Assembly (NCBI GenBank): GCA_039182515.1
Contig: JBCDCE010000024.1
Coordinates: forward strand, 1 to 53,507
Reading direction: 5' to 3'
DNA: 53,507 nt
Source: JBCDCE01 sp039182515
GTDB lineage: Bacteria > Pseudomonadota > Alphaproteobacteria > Rhodobacterales > Rhodobacteraceae
Positions within the stretch are counted from its first letter, which is position 1; every line of letters starts with the position of its first letter. Both the position numbers and the translations under genes were made by a program. The notes below the pieces were generated by a model. The model did no database searches and had not been told where the DNA came from. It saw only the letters and a program-made list of their open reading frames with translations. Shown one piece after another: positions 7,976 through 15,482 of the stretch.

Positions 7976-8818
7976 TTGTCTGCCACGATCACACCCAAAA
8001 ACGGTTTTCGCAAACATGCCAAGCGTAGCTCGCCCTTGGACGTGGCGGTGAAGTCTCAGGATCAAGGCACCTTGCAAATGGTCGCCAATGCGCTGCACCA
8101 CAAAGAGGTGATGCTCGCCTATCAGCCGGTTGTTTTGGCCTCAAATCCCAGTCAACCGGCCTTCTACGAAGGCTTGATCCGCGTGCTGGATGCAGCCGGC
8201 CGCATCATTCCGGCAAAAGACTTTGTGCCTGTGATCGAAAATCACGAGATGGGCCGCATCATTGATTGCCTCGCACTTGAATATGGCCTTGAGGCGCTTT
8301 CCGCGAACCCCGATTTGCGCCTGTCGATCAATATGTCGGCGCGCTCTGTGGGCTATGCGCGCTGGATGCGCGTGCTCGAATCAGGCCTCGAGGCGGATCC
8401 TACAGTGGGCGAGCGGTTGATTTTGGAGGTGACCGAGAGTTCTGCCATGCTGATGCCCGAGGTGGTGATCAGTTTTATGGACAGGTTGCAAAGCCAAGGC
8501 ATCGCCTTTGCGATGGATGATTTTGGCTCTGGCTACACCTCGTTTAAGTTCTTGCGGGATTTCTATTTCGACATTGTAAAAATCGATGGCGACTTCATTC
8601 GAGGCGTGCACAACAATCCCGACAATCAAGCGCTCGTGCGTGCGCTTGTGGGTATTGCTCAACAATTTGAGATGTTTACGGTCGCTGAAGGTTTAGAGTC
8701 CCCCAATGAGGCGGCGTTTTTGCAAAATGAAGGCGTGGACTGTTTTCAGGGCTTTTATTATGGCGCGCCCACCATTCGCGTCCCCACCACAGTGAAAGAA
8801 CAAATGGCCAGCGCTTAG
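7976..8818 (+). CDS. EAL-domain protein (putative c-di-GMP phosphodiesterase)
   Basis: A single EAL domain fills this 280-aa protein; there is no GGDEF, PAS or membrane segment. The signature is EGL (Glu65-Gly-Leu) rather than EAL. The other expected residues are present: Asn119 in SINMSA, Glu151 and Glu154 in LEVTESS, Asp181 and Asp182 in MDDFGSGY, Lys202 in VKIDGDFI, Glu238 in VAEGLE and Gln258 in FQGFYYG. On sequence alone the domain could therefore be active in hydrolysing c-di-GMP to pGpG. The only in-frame start before the domain after an upstream stop is TTG, with no clear ribosome binding site. Its stop overlaps that of a small convergent frame. Confidence 0.88.
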   Translation: MSATITPKNGFRKHAKRSSPLDVAVKSQDQGTLQMVANALHHKEVMLAYQPVVLASNPSQPAFYEGLIRVLDAAGRIIPAKDFVPVIENHEMGRIIDCLALEYGLEALSANPDLRLSINMSARSVGYARWMRVLESGLEADPTVGERLILEVTESSAMLMPEVVISFMDRLQSQGIAFAMDDFGSGYTSFKFLRDFYFDIVKIDGDFIRGVHNNPDNQALVRALVGIAQQFEMFTVAEGLESPNEAAFLQNEGVDCFQGFYYGAPTIRVPTTVKEQMASA

Positions 8819-8955
8819 GCGACCTGGCCATCTCGTGCCCGTTTCGCAGCGTTTCTCAGTAATGTTAGCGCCATCTCGCCCAGGCTGGCTTGAACCTGCG
8901 CGCACAGGCCTTTAGGGGGAGCGCAAAGCCCCGCACCTTTTTTGAGTTTGATCAT
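8815..8955 (-). CDS. Possible 46-aa basic protein
   Basis: An ATG preceded by GCAGGAGAT opens a 46-codon frame rich in Lys, Arg and Ala, beginning MIKLKKGAGLCAPPKGLCAQ, with a likely amphipathic helix in the second half (EMALTLLRNAAKRARDG). It is divergent from phaA (57 bp between starts) and its stop overlaps that of the EAL gene. The AGGAG is only 2 nt from the ATG, closer than ideal. I do not recognise the family. It fills an otherwise empty gap, which supports it, but it could be chance. Confidence 0.45.
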   Translation of the reverse strand: MIKLKKGAGLCAPPKGLCAQVQASLGEMALTLLRNAAKRARDGQVA

Positions 8956-8982
8956 ATCTCCTGCGACGGGCTTTCCGACTGC

Positions 8983-9002
8983 CCCTGTCGAACCCTGTCG
9001 AA
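8983..9002 (+). repeat. Tandem 10-bp direct repeat before phaA
   Basis: CCCTGTCGAA occurs twice in perfect tandem, the second copy running into the AAAGGA ribosome binding site of phaA. A 10-bp period is one helical turn, so a protein bound here would contact one face of the DNA and could control phaA; alternatively it is a simple duplication in the leader. Confidence 0.9.
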
Positions 9003-9012
9003 AGGACTTTTT

Positions 9013-10188
9013 ATGACAAACGTAGTTATCGCATCCGCAGCGCGCACAGCCGTTGGCAGTTTTGCGGGATCCTTCGCAAATACACCCGCCCATGATCTGG
9101 GCGCTGCTGTGCTGGAAGAAGTGGTGGCGCGCGCCGGTGTCGCCAAAGAGGATGTCTCTGAGACTATCATGGGCCAAGTTCTCACGGCTGCTCAGGGGCA
9201 AAACCCCGCCCGCCAGGCCCATATCAACGCAGGCCTTCCAAAAGAGGCGGCAGCTTGGGGCATCAACCAAGTATGCGGATCGGGCCTTCGCGCCGTCGCT
9301 CTGGGCGCGCAGCACATCATGCTGGGCGATGCCGCGATTGTGGTCGCGGGTGGTCAAGAGAACATGACCCTCAGCCCCCATGCCGCCGCGCTGCGCGCCG
9401 GCCAAAAAATGGGCGACATGAAATACATCGACACGATGATCCGCGACGGTCTGTGGGATGCGTTCAACGGCTACCACATGGGTCAAACGGCTGAAAATGT
9501 AGCCGAGCAATGGCAGATTTCGCGCGATATGCAGGACGAGTTCGCGGTGTCCTCCCAAAACAAAGCGGAAGCCGCTCAGAAAGAGGGCCGCTTCGCAGAT
9601 GAGATCGTCCCCTTCATCGTCAAGCACCGCAAAGGCGATATCACCGTGGATGCAGACGAATACATCCGCCACGGCGCAACCATGGAAGCGATGCAAAAGC
9701 TGCGCCCTGCCTTCACCAAAGACGGCTCAGTAACAGCGGCCAATGCCTCTGGTCTCAACGATGGCGCCGCCGCCACGCTTTTGATGAGCGCAGATGACGC
9801 TGAAAAGCGTGGCATCGAGCCGCTTGCGCGCATTGCGAGCTATGCCACAGCGGGCCTCGATCCGTCGATCATGGGCGTTGGCCCAATCTATGCGTCACGC
9901 AAAGCGCTGGATAAAGCCGGTTGGAAGGTCGAAGATCTTGATCTTGTCGAAGCCAATGAAGCTTTCGCAGCTCAGGCCTGTGCTGTGAACAAAGACATGG
10001 GCTGGGATCCTGCGATCGTAAACGTCAACGGCGGCGCAATTGCCATTGGTCACCCCATCGGTGCGTCTGGCTGCCGGGTGCTCAACACGCTTTTGTTCGA
10101 AATGAAGCGCCGCGACGCCAAAAAAGGCCTGGCAACGCTTTGCATCGGCGGTGGTATGGGCGTTGCGCTCTGCGTTGAGCGCCCATAA
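9013..10188 (+). CDS. phaA: Acetyl-CoA acetyltransferase (beta-ketothiolase)
   Basis: This thiolase condenses two acetyl-CoA to acetoacetyl-CoA, the first step of polyhydroxybutyrate synthesis. The 391-aa length is standard. The nucleophile is Cys88 in NQVCGSGLRAV; the catalytic His lies in GGAIAIGHPIGASG near residue 348 and the proton-exchanging Cys in CIGGGMG near residue 378. The ATG follows AAAGGA with 5-6 nt spacing and gives the usual MTNVVIASAARTAVG start; the upstream in-frame extension is not conserved-looking. phaB follows on the same strand after about 100 bp containing a strong palindrome. The polymerase phaC is not in this window. Confidence 0.97.
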   Translation: MTNVVIASAARTAVGSFAGSFANTPAHDLGAAVLEEVVARAGVAKEDVSETIMGQVLTAAQGQNPARQAHINAGLPKEAAAWGINQVCGSGLRAVALGAQHIMLGDAAIVVAGGQENMTLSPHAAALRAGQKMGDMKYIDTMIRDGLWDAFNGYHMGQTAENVAEQWQISRDMQDEFAVSSQNKAEAAQKEGRFADEIVPFIVKHRKGDITVDADEYIRHGATMEAMQKLRPAFTKDGSVTAANASGLNDGAAATLLMSADDAEKRGIEPLARIASYATAGLDPSIMGVGPIYASRKALDKAGWKVEDLDLVEANEAFAAQACAVNKDMGWDPAIVNVNGGAIAIGHPIGASGCRVLNTLLFEMKRRDAKKGLATLCIGGGMGVALCVERP

Positions 10189-10213
10189 CGCTCCGTCATA
10201 CAGAAAAATCGAC

Positions 10214-10232
10214 CGCGCAATATAATTGCGCG
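10214..10232 (+). promoter_or_regulatory. Perfect 8-bp inverted repeat between phaA and phaB
   Basis: CGCGCAAT and ATTGCGCG flank ATA, giving a perfect 19-bp palindrome 25 bp after the phaA stop and 57 bp before phaB. There is no T-run after it, so it is unlikely to be a full rho-independent terminator. It may be an operator for a separate phaB promoter or an mRNA stem-loop protecting or partly terminating the phaA message. Confidence 0.7.
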
Positions 10233-10289
10233 TTCAATCCATTTCTTATAACAACATTTCACGAACCTCGAATCCCATAGGAGACAACA

Positions 10290-11015
10290 ATGTCCCGCAT
10301 CGCACTCGTTACCGGTGGCTCTCGCGGAATTGGCGCCGCCATTTCCAAAGCCTTGCAATCCGCAGGCTACACTGTCGCCGCCACCTACGCTGGCAACGAA
10401 GAAAAGGCCGCAGCCTTCACAGCTGAAACAGGCATCAAAACCTACAAATGGAACGTTGCCGAGTACGAGGCCTGCAAGGCTGGCATCGCAGAAGTTGAGG
10501 CTGATCTTGGCCCCATCGACGTCCTTGTGAACAACGCTGGTATCACCCGCGACGCCCCATTCCACCGCATGAGCCCTGAGCAATGGGGCGAAGTGATCGG
10601 CACCAACCTCACAGGCATTTTCAACATGACCCACAATGTTTGGGGCGGTATGCGCGAGCGTAAATTTGGCCGCGTGATCAACATCTCTTCGATCAACGGT
10701 CAAAAAGGTCAGTTCGCGCAAGCCAACTACGCTGCCGCCAAAGCGGGCGACCTGGGCTTCACAAAGGCCCTGGCGCAGGAAGGCGCGCGCGCTGGCATCA
10801 CGGTGAACGCAATCTGCCCGGGCTACATCAACACCGACATGATGGCCGGCATCAAACAAGAGGTGATGGACAGCGTCATCTTGCCAGCGATTCCCGTGGG
10901 TCGTTTGGGTGAAGCGGATGAAATCGCGCGCGGTGTGGTTTTCCTCGCGTCAGATGATGCAGGCTTTGTCACTGGTTCCACGATGTCGATTAATGGCGGT
11001 CAATATTTGGCCTAA
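10290..11015 (+). CDS. phaB: Acetoacetyl-CoA reductase
   Basis: This short-chain dehydrogenase reduces acetoacetyl-CoA to (R)-3-hydroxybutyryl-CoA with NADPH, supplying the PHB monomer. The 241-aa length matches PhaB. The Rossmann motif TGGSRGIG lies near residue 8, NNAG near 87, and the catalytic triad in SSINGQKGQFAQANYAAAK (Ser-Tyr-Lys) near residues 136-155. AGGAG sits 6-10 nt before the ATG. The upstream thiolase and the downstream terminator suggest a phaA-phaB unit. Confidence 0.97.
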   Translation: MSRIALVTGGSRGIGAAISKALQSAGYTVAATYAGNEEKAAAFTAETGIKTYKWNVAEYEACKAGIAEVEADLGPIDVLVNNAGITRDAPFHRMSPEQWGEVIGTNLTGIFNMTHNVWGGMRERKFGRVINISSINGQKGQFAQANYAAAKAGDLGFTKALAQEGARAGITVNAICPGYINTDMMAGIKQEVMDSVILPAIPVGRLGEADEIARGVVFLASDDAGFVTGSTMSINGGQYLA

Positions 11016-11036
11016 AATGCCCCATTATTCATGGTT

Positions 11037-11066
11037 AAAGCCCGAGGTACGCGCCTTGGGCTTTTT
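11037..11066 (+). terminator. Rho-independent terminator after phaB
   Basis: AAAGCCCGAGG pairs with CCTTGGGCTTT (11 positions with one G-T) around a 6-nt loop, followed by a T-run. It closes the phaAB unit 21 bp after the phaB stop and 18 bp before the next gene, so the next gene may need its own promoter inside or after it. Confidence 0.88.
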
Positions 11067-11083
11067 CATTTTGGACGATCGTT

Positions 11084-11521
11084 ATGAGTAGAAACTATCT
11101 TTTTGTGTATGGCACGCTGTTAACCAGTTCAGAGCATCCCATGGGCACCCTTTTGCGCCAACACGCACGCTTGTCGGCCCGTGGCTCAATCCAAGCGCGG
11201 CTCTACCAAATCGATGATCCCGATGCGCCAGGAAAAAATACCTACCCAGGCGCACTACCGTCGCCCAACCCAGATGACCGCGTGCATGGGGAAGTCTATG
11301 CGGTGATGGATCCAGATACCCTCTATCCGGCCTTTGACGACTTTGAGGCCTGTGGTCCAGCCTGGCCGGAACCGCATGAGTTTCTTTTGCGGGAGGTTAC
11401 TGTGTCGCTGGCAGATGGGTTGTCTCGCAAAGCGATGTGTTACCTCTATACATGGGACGTCTCTTCGGCCCAGCTTATTCCCTCAGGGCGCTTCACAGAT
11501 GTGGCGCCGAATGTAATTTAG
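11084..11521 (+). CDS. Gamma-glutamylcyclotransferase-like (AIG2/GGCT) protein
   Basis: This 145-aa protein has the family N-terminal VYGTLL motif (residues 9-14), which forms the substrate pocket, a YPGALP segment, VHGEVYAV and FDDFEACGP, where the acidic residues correspond to the region holding the catalytic Glu of this fold. Known members release 5-oxoproline from gamma-glutamyl amines or amino acids, but substrate cannot be predicted here. It stands alone between two terminators. Confidence 0.85.
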   Translation: MSRNYLFVYGTLLTSSEHPMGTLLRQHARLSARGSIQARLYQIDDPDAPGKNTYPGALPSPNPDDRVHGEVYAVMDPDTLYPAFDDFEACGPAWPEPHEFLLREVTVSLADGLSRKAMCYLYTWDVSSAQLIPSGRFTDVAPNVI

Positions 11522-11559
11522 AGACCTTGTGAGGTGGATACTACTTTAGGTTGCATTAC

Positions 11560-11611
11560 AGGCATACCTTAGGCATACAGGATACATACGTTGTGCATAC
11601 GTAGATGTATC
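11560..11611. repeat. Direct repeats and hyphenated palindrome in an intergenic gap
   Basis: AGGCATAC occurs twice with starts 11 bp apart. Immediately after is a two-part inverted repeat: GATACA and TGTATC enclose TACGT and ACGTA around TGTGCAT, with a 2-nt bulge on one side. It lies between the GGCT-like gene and a terminator and explains nothing known. A regulator-binding array, a small RNA or a past recombination site are all possible. Confidence 0.8.
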
Positions 11612-11614
11612 ATC

Positions 11615-11650
11615 AAAAAGCCCCGGTGCAGAGACCTGCGCCGGGGCTTT
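11615..11650 (-). terminator. Bidirectional-looking rho-independent terminator
   Basis: AAAGCCCCGG and CCGGGGCTTT form a perfect 10-bp GC-rich stem. Read on the minus strand it is followed by TTTTT, so it best serves the 36-aa minus-strand gene; read on the plus strand the tail TTTGTTT could also end transcription from the GGCT-like gene. Confidence 0.88.
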
Positions 11651-11726
11651 GTTTATGCTCGGTGAAACGGGTTAGACCATTTGGGGGGACAGAACCTAAG
11701 CCCACCGGAACAAAAGGGAGCTTTGG

Positions 11727-11837
11727 TTAGCGGCGGTGCGTCATCCACTGCCACAGGTTGCGAAGGGCTTCGCCGCGTGCTTCGTGGGCGGCTTTCATTG
11801 CATTAAACTCGTCGGTGTTGCGGGGTGTCTCAATCAT
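11727..11837 (-). CDS. 36-aa protein divergent from LysR gene
   Basis: The frame reads MIETPRNTDEFNAMKAAHEA and continues for 16 more residues ending WQWMTHRR. The ATG is preceded by AGGAG with 9-nt spacing and the gene ends before a strong minus-strand terminator, a complete small transcription unit. Composition is helical and polar with a Trp-containing basic tail. I do not recognise a family with certainty; similar 35-50 aa proteins occur in Rhodobacteraceae. It may be controlled from the shared region with the LysR gene. Confidence 0.7.
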   Translation of the reverse strand: MIETPRNTDEFNAMKAAHEARGEALRNLWQWMTHRR

Positions 11838-11928
11838 TGGGGAGATCTCCTATGTCTCAGTGTCTTTGCTTGATCTGAATATGGGCTTTGTCGGAGCCCT
11901 CGACAAACGAGACTTTTCAATCCGTCAG

Positions 11929-11943
11929 TTTAGTTTTACTAAA
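11929..11943. promoter_or_regulatory. Perfect palindrome, candidate LysR-type operator
   Basis: TTTAGT-TTT-ACTAAA is a perfect inverted repeat ending 6 bp before the ATG of the LysR-type gene, in the region shared with the divergent 36-aa gene. LysR-family regulators usually bind interrupted dyads of this size near their own gene and autoregulate, so this is a reasonable operator candidate. The exact T-N11-A pattern is also satisfied. Confidence 0.6.
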
Positions 11944-11949
11944 GTGACT

Positions 11950-12885
11950 ATGCCAGACCGCCTACCCCCTCTCACAGCTCTGCGCGCCTTTGAGGCGGCT
12001 GCACGCCTGTTGTCCTTTGCAAAAGCCGCTGAAGAGTTGCACGTCACGCCTGCAGCGCTCAGCCATCAGATTAAATCTCTTGAAGCGCATTTGGGCATGC
12101 CGCTCTTTCGCAGGCTCAATCGCGCTGTGGAATTGACGGAAGCCGGGCGCGCGCTGAGCCCAGGGGCAACCGATGGATTTGCGGTGCTCATGAGTGCGTG
12201 GCGCAATGCAAAGCGGCTTACTGTGTCGAATGTCCTCAACGTCACCGCTGGGCCTGCTTTTACCGCCAAGTGGATGGCCCCTCGGCTCTATGAGTTTGCA
12301 CGGGCCCATCCAGAGATAGAACTCAAGTTTTCCGCCAGCCTAAAAATGATGGACTTTCAACGCGATGAGATCGATGTGGCAATCCGGTTTGGCCGCGGTG
12401 GCGATACTGGGCTCTATGCTTTGCCGCTTGCGAAAGAATGGGTTTGCCCCGTCATGTCCCCGCAACTTGCCGAACAATACCCCACGTTGGAGAGCCTGAA
12501 AGACGCGCCCCTCATTCATGATGCGTCCATTGATTTTTTGGATCCTCAGCCCAACTGGGCAGCCTGGTTCAAAATGATGAATATCGGAACGCCGCCACCC
12601 TTTGCATTGACATTTAGCCAAGCCGATCATGCGGTTGACGCAGCTGTTGCCGGGGTTGGAATTACCCTTGGGCGGCGTGCACTTGTGGTCAAAGAGATCT
12701 CTGATGGGCGCTTGGTGCTGCCCTTCAAGACGGCCCTACATACGGGCGCTCGCTTTCGGTTTATTTGCCCTGAAGGCGCTCAGACGCGCCCTCAGATCCA
12801 AACCTTTCGCGATTGGATAATAGCGGAAATCGAAAAGACAGCCTGGATTACCGAGACCCTCGATATCCGCCCTTTAGAAGCCTGA
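11950..12885 (+). CDS. LysR family regulator, GcvA-like
   Basis: This 311-aa protein has the GcvA-type opening LPPLTALRAFEAAARLLSF, a winged helix-turn-helix at about residues 20-60 (FAKAAEELHVTPAALSHQI) and a substrate-binding domain with DVAIRFGRG, as in GcvA relatives. GcvA controls glycine cleavage genes in enteric bacteria, but in Rhodobacteraceae there are many paralogues, so the target is unknown. The ATG was chosen because it begins the conserved N terminus; a GTG lies two codons upstream. A perfect palindrome sits immediately before the gene and a 36-aa gene is divergent. Confidence 0.88.
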   Translation: MPDRLPPLTALRAFEAAARLLSFAKAAEELHVTPAALSHQIKSLEAHLGMPLFRRLNRAVELTEAGRALSPGATDGFAVLMSAWRNAKRLTVSNVLNVTAGPAFTAKWMAPRLYEFARAHPEIELKFSASLKMMDFQRDEIDVAIRFGRGGDTGLYALPLAKEWVCPVMSPQLAEQYPTLESLKDAPLIHDASIDFLDPQPNWAAWFKMMNIGTPPPFALTFSQADHAVDAAVAGVGITLGRRALVVKEISDGRLVLPFKTALHTGARFRFICPEGAQTRPQIQTFRDWIIAEIEKTAWITETLDIRPLEA

Positions 12886-12892
12886 CGGCCTG

Positions 12893-13060
12893 CTAAACGG
12901 CGCTCAAACGCGCGATTTCTTCTTTAAGTTTGAGCTTTTCTTTTTTCATTGCGTTGATTTGGAGATCGTCGATGGCCGGGTTCTTTTGCAGTCGGTCTAC
13001 CGTGTCCGATAGATTTGCATGCTTCTTTTGAAGTTCAGAAATCCGTGAAGTCAACGACAT
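12893..13060 (-). CDS. DUF465 (YdcH-like) small coiled-coil protein
   Basis: This 55-aa protein matches DUF465: it begins MSLTSRISELQKKHANLSD and ends in a Lys-rich helix KKEKLKLKEEIARL, typical of the family, which forms short helical hairpins of unknown function. AAGGAG lies 7 nt before the ATG. It is convergent with the LysR gene, stops 7 bp apart. Confidence 0.93.
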   Translation of the reverse strand: MSLTSRISELQKKHANLSDTVDRLQKNPAIDDLQINAMKKEKLKLKEEIARLSAV

Positions 13061-13183
13061 GGCCTTCTCCTTGCTCTGTTTTATGGTGTCCCTAGTCCAG
13101 CACATGTATTGGGTGTTTGTCACGCCGCAGGTGCGAACTGAGGGCTACAGAAACAGTCTTTTGCGAAAGAGATGAGCAATCCG

Positions 13184-13930
13184 TTAACGACAAAGATCAA
13201 TCGCGCGGCCATTTCGAAGAATTTGCTGCATGGCTTCGGTATAGTCTTCGCCGTCATCTGTGTGACGCATGCCTGAGTGCAAGATAATTGGTGCGTTGAG
13301 GCGAAAAGGTCCGCGGGTGCCGCGCCACCCTTGCACCACGACCAAATGGGCTGGACGCCCCGAGCGCGGGGCGTAAGGCTGCACCACAACATCGCCCAGA
13401 TGGGCCGCAAATGCCGGTAAAAGATCGGGCAAACGTGCTGCTTTCTGAACAAAACTCACCGAGCCTTTAGGGGCACAGCGCTTAGACGCCACCTCGATCC
13501 AAGCGCTCAGGTCCCCTGTTTCCGCCAAAGCCACTTCGCGCTTGGGATCAGGAGAAGCCATTCGGGATTGGGGAGCATAATAAGGTGGGTTCGCCAAAAC
13601 ATGATCAAACTGCTGCTCTTTGAGTGCCTTGGGTAACGCCAAAACATCCGCCTCTTCGACTTCAATTCCATTGTCACGCGCAATCTGCGCATAGATAGGT
13701 TCACGCTCAACGCCGAGGCATTCTGCGCCTGAAACACGAGCCTGAACACACAGGCTGGCCACGCCAGCGCCGCATCCCATATCCAAAACTCTATCCCCTG
13801 GTTTTGCTGGAACGCAGGCTGCCAAAAGCACCGTGTCGACGCCAGCGCGAAAGCCCGTTTGAGATTGCCAGGCCATCACCCGGCCTCCCAAAAAAGCGTC
13901 GCGTGTTCGGGACCCTGTGTGTGTGGTCAT
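13184..13930 (-). CDS. TrmN6/YfiC-like N6-adenine methyltransferase
   Basis: This 248-aa SAM-dependent methyltransferase has DMGCGAGVASLCV (SAM-binding motif I, near residue 50), VEREPIYA (motif II) and the amino-methylating NPPYYAP motif near residue 114. It matches the group annotated as tRNA1(Val) adenine-37 N6-methyltransferase, though the true substrate in alphaproteobacteria is not certain. Its ATG overlaps the stop of the upstream DUF2007 gene (ATGA). Confidence 0.88.
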   Translation of the reverse strand: MTTHTGSRTRDAFLGGRVMAWQSQTGFRAGVDTVLLAACVPAKPGDRVLDMGCGAGVASLCVQARVSGAECLGVEREPIYAQIARDNGIEVEEADVLALPKALKEQQFDHVLANPPYYAPQSRMASPDPKREVALAETGDLSAWIEVASKRCAPKGSVSFVQKAARLPDLLPAFAAHLGDVVVQPYAPRSGRPAHLVVVQGWRGTRGPFRLNAPIILHSGMRHTDDGEDYTEAMQQILRNGRAIDLCR

Positions 13931-14142
13931 GGACTAACAGGCAAATCATTATCGCGCATCACAGCCGCAGCGACAAAGTGATCTTGCCGGCGCACCATTA
14001 GGCGGCGCGGCATAATGCCAATGCCCCCTTCGAGGATGCTCATATTTACGTCCATCTCGAAGCACTCTATATCCTCCCCAGACAGGAGGGCTTTGGCAAA
14101 AGCGATGATCGTTGGGTCGGTGCTGCGCAAAAGCTCTTTCAT
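13927..14142 (-). CDS. DUF2007 small protein
   Basis: This 71-aa protein fits DUF2007 (putative signal-transducing protein related to PII-like folds): MKELLRSTDPTIIAFAKALL, then GEDIECFEMDVNMSILEGG and RRLMVRRQDHFVA. Function is unknown. It is translationally coupled to the downstream methyltransferase by a 4-bp overlap and is divergent from the polyprenyl synthase with 74 bp between starts. Confidence 0.9.
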   Translation of the reverse strand: MKELLRSTDPTIIAFAKALLSGEDIECFEMDVNMSILEGGIGIMPRRLMVRRQDHFVAAAVMRDNDLPVSP

Positions 14143-14216
14143 GTTCCCGACTTAAGCGGCCTGGCCGTCCCTGTCGAGCCACACGACCAAAAGCAACCAG
14201 AAAGACCCTTCAAGCT

Positions 14217-15227
14217 ATGGATGTTGAGTTGAGTCAAAAGCCGCACGACCGTCTCCTCTCAGCGTTGAGCGCCGAAATGGAGGCTGTCACAGAGGTCATT
14301 CGTGCGCGCATGGCAAGCGAACATGCGCCTCGCATTCCAGAAGTGAGCGCGCATCTTGTCGAAGCTGGCGGGAAACGGTTGCGCCCTCTCCTCACGCTCG
14401 CGACCGCCGCAATGTGTGGCTATGAAGGCGAGGATCACATCAAGCTCGCAGCGACGGTTGAGTTCATTCACACCGCCACGCTCTTGCACGATGACGTGGT
14501 GGACGAAAGTGGTCAGAGACGCGGCCGGCCTACAGCCAATTTGCTTTGGGACAATAAATCAAGCGTGCTTGTTGGGGATTATCTCTTCGCCCGTTCGTTT
14601 CAGTTGATGGTGGAAACGGGATCGCTGAAAGTTTTAGACATCCTATCCAACGCCGCTGCCACAATTGCAGAAGGTGAGGTTTTGCAGCTCACAGCGTCGC
14701 AAAATCTGAGCACAAATGAAGAGATTTATCTCAAGATCGTGCGCGGCAAAACAGCGGCTCTTTTTTCGGCAGCCACGCAGGTGGGTGGGGTCATCTCAAA
14801 CGTGCCAGCCGAGCATGAGCAAGCGCTCTTTGACTACGGAGATGCTTTGGGAATTTCCTTTCAAATTGTCGATGATTTGTTGGACTACGATGGGGATACA
14901 TCAAAAACCGGCAAAAACATCGGAGATGATTTTCGCGAGCGCAAACTAACACTGCCCGTAATTTATGCGGTTGATGCTGCGAGAGGGGCCGAGAGCGATC
15001 AGGAACTGACTTTCTGGCGGCGTACGATAGAAAGAGGCGACCAGCGGCCAGGCGATCTCGAAGAAGCTTTAAGGTTGATTACGGTCCATAGAACACTTGA
15101 AAAAACCCGTGCCCAGGCCGTGGCTTGGAGAGATCGCTCCAAAAGTGCGCTAGCCTCCCTGCCACAGGCTGAGATCGGAGACATGTTGATGGATCTTGCC
15201 GACTACGTTGTGGAACGGGTCACCTAA
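14217..15227 (+). CDS. ispB: Long-chain polyprenyl diphosphate synthase (IspB-like)
   Basis: This trans-prenyltransferase extends farnesyl diphosphate with IPP units to make the ubiquinone side chain. At 336 aa it fits octaprenyl or decaprenyl synthases. The first Asp-rich motif LLHDDVVDESGQRRG lies near residue 90 and the second, QIVDDLLDYDGD, near residue 220; GGKRLRPLL near residue 48 binds IPP. Small residues just before the first DDxxD are consistent with a long product; exact chain length cannot be read. The ATG giving MDVELSQKP was preferred over the upstream extension into the divergent promoter. Confidence 0.93.
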   Translation: MDVELSQKPHDRLLSALSAEMEAVTEVIRARMASEHAPRIPEVSAHLVEAGGKRLRPLLTLATAAMCGYEGEDHIKLAATVEFIHTATLLHDDVVDESGQRRGRPTANLLWDNKSSVLVGDYLFARSFQLMVETGSLKVLDILSNAAATIAEGEVLQLTASQNLSTNEEIYLKIVRGKTAALFSAATQVGGVISNVPAEHEQALFDYGDALGISFQIVDDLLDYDGDTSKTGKNIGDDFRERKLTLPVIYAVDAARGAESDQELTFWRRTIERGDQRPGDLEEALRLITVHRTLEKTRAQAVAWRDRSKSALASLPQAEIGDMLMDLADYVVERVT

Positions 15228-15482
15228 ACCAGGTCCTTGTGGTGTTTGGGACCCAAAGACAGAGCGTTTTGGGAACGTATATAACTTGCGAATTTAGGGG
15301 TTTTCCCGTCTCTTGAGCAAAGGACGACCCTTTGTAATAGCGCCCTTTTTTCGCCCTTAAGGTTGTCTTGGTCAAATTTTAAAGAAAGAAAAGGCCGCCT
15401 TTAAACTCCTATTCACCGACTCACCTAAAGAATAATGGGTGGTAGGGAGGGGGAAACTGAATTTTCCTAAATTAACCGGTCT
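15228..15482. other. 255-bp AT-richer gap without a gene
   Basis: This lies between the convergent ends of the polyprenyl synthase and ispE. There is no coding frame with a ribosome binding site and no strong terminator. A weak hairpin GGTCC...GGGACC follows the synthase stop. Base composition is clearly more AT-rich than the genes around it. Confidence 0.5.

Noticed and set aside
8956..9696. Long minus-strand frame over phaA, ending in the 46-aa candidate
   Set aside because: It is the antisense of the thiolase gene; only the part beyond the phaA start has a ribosome binding site and is free of another gene.
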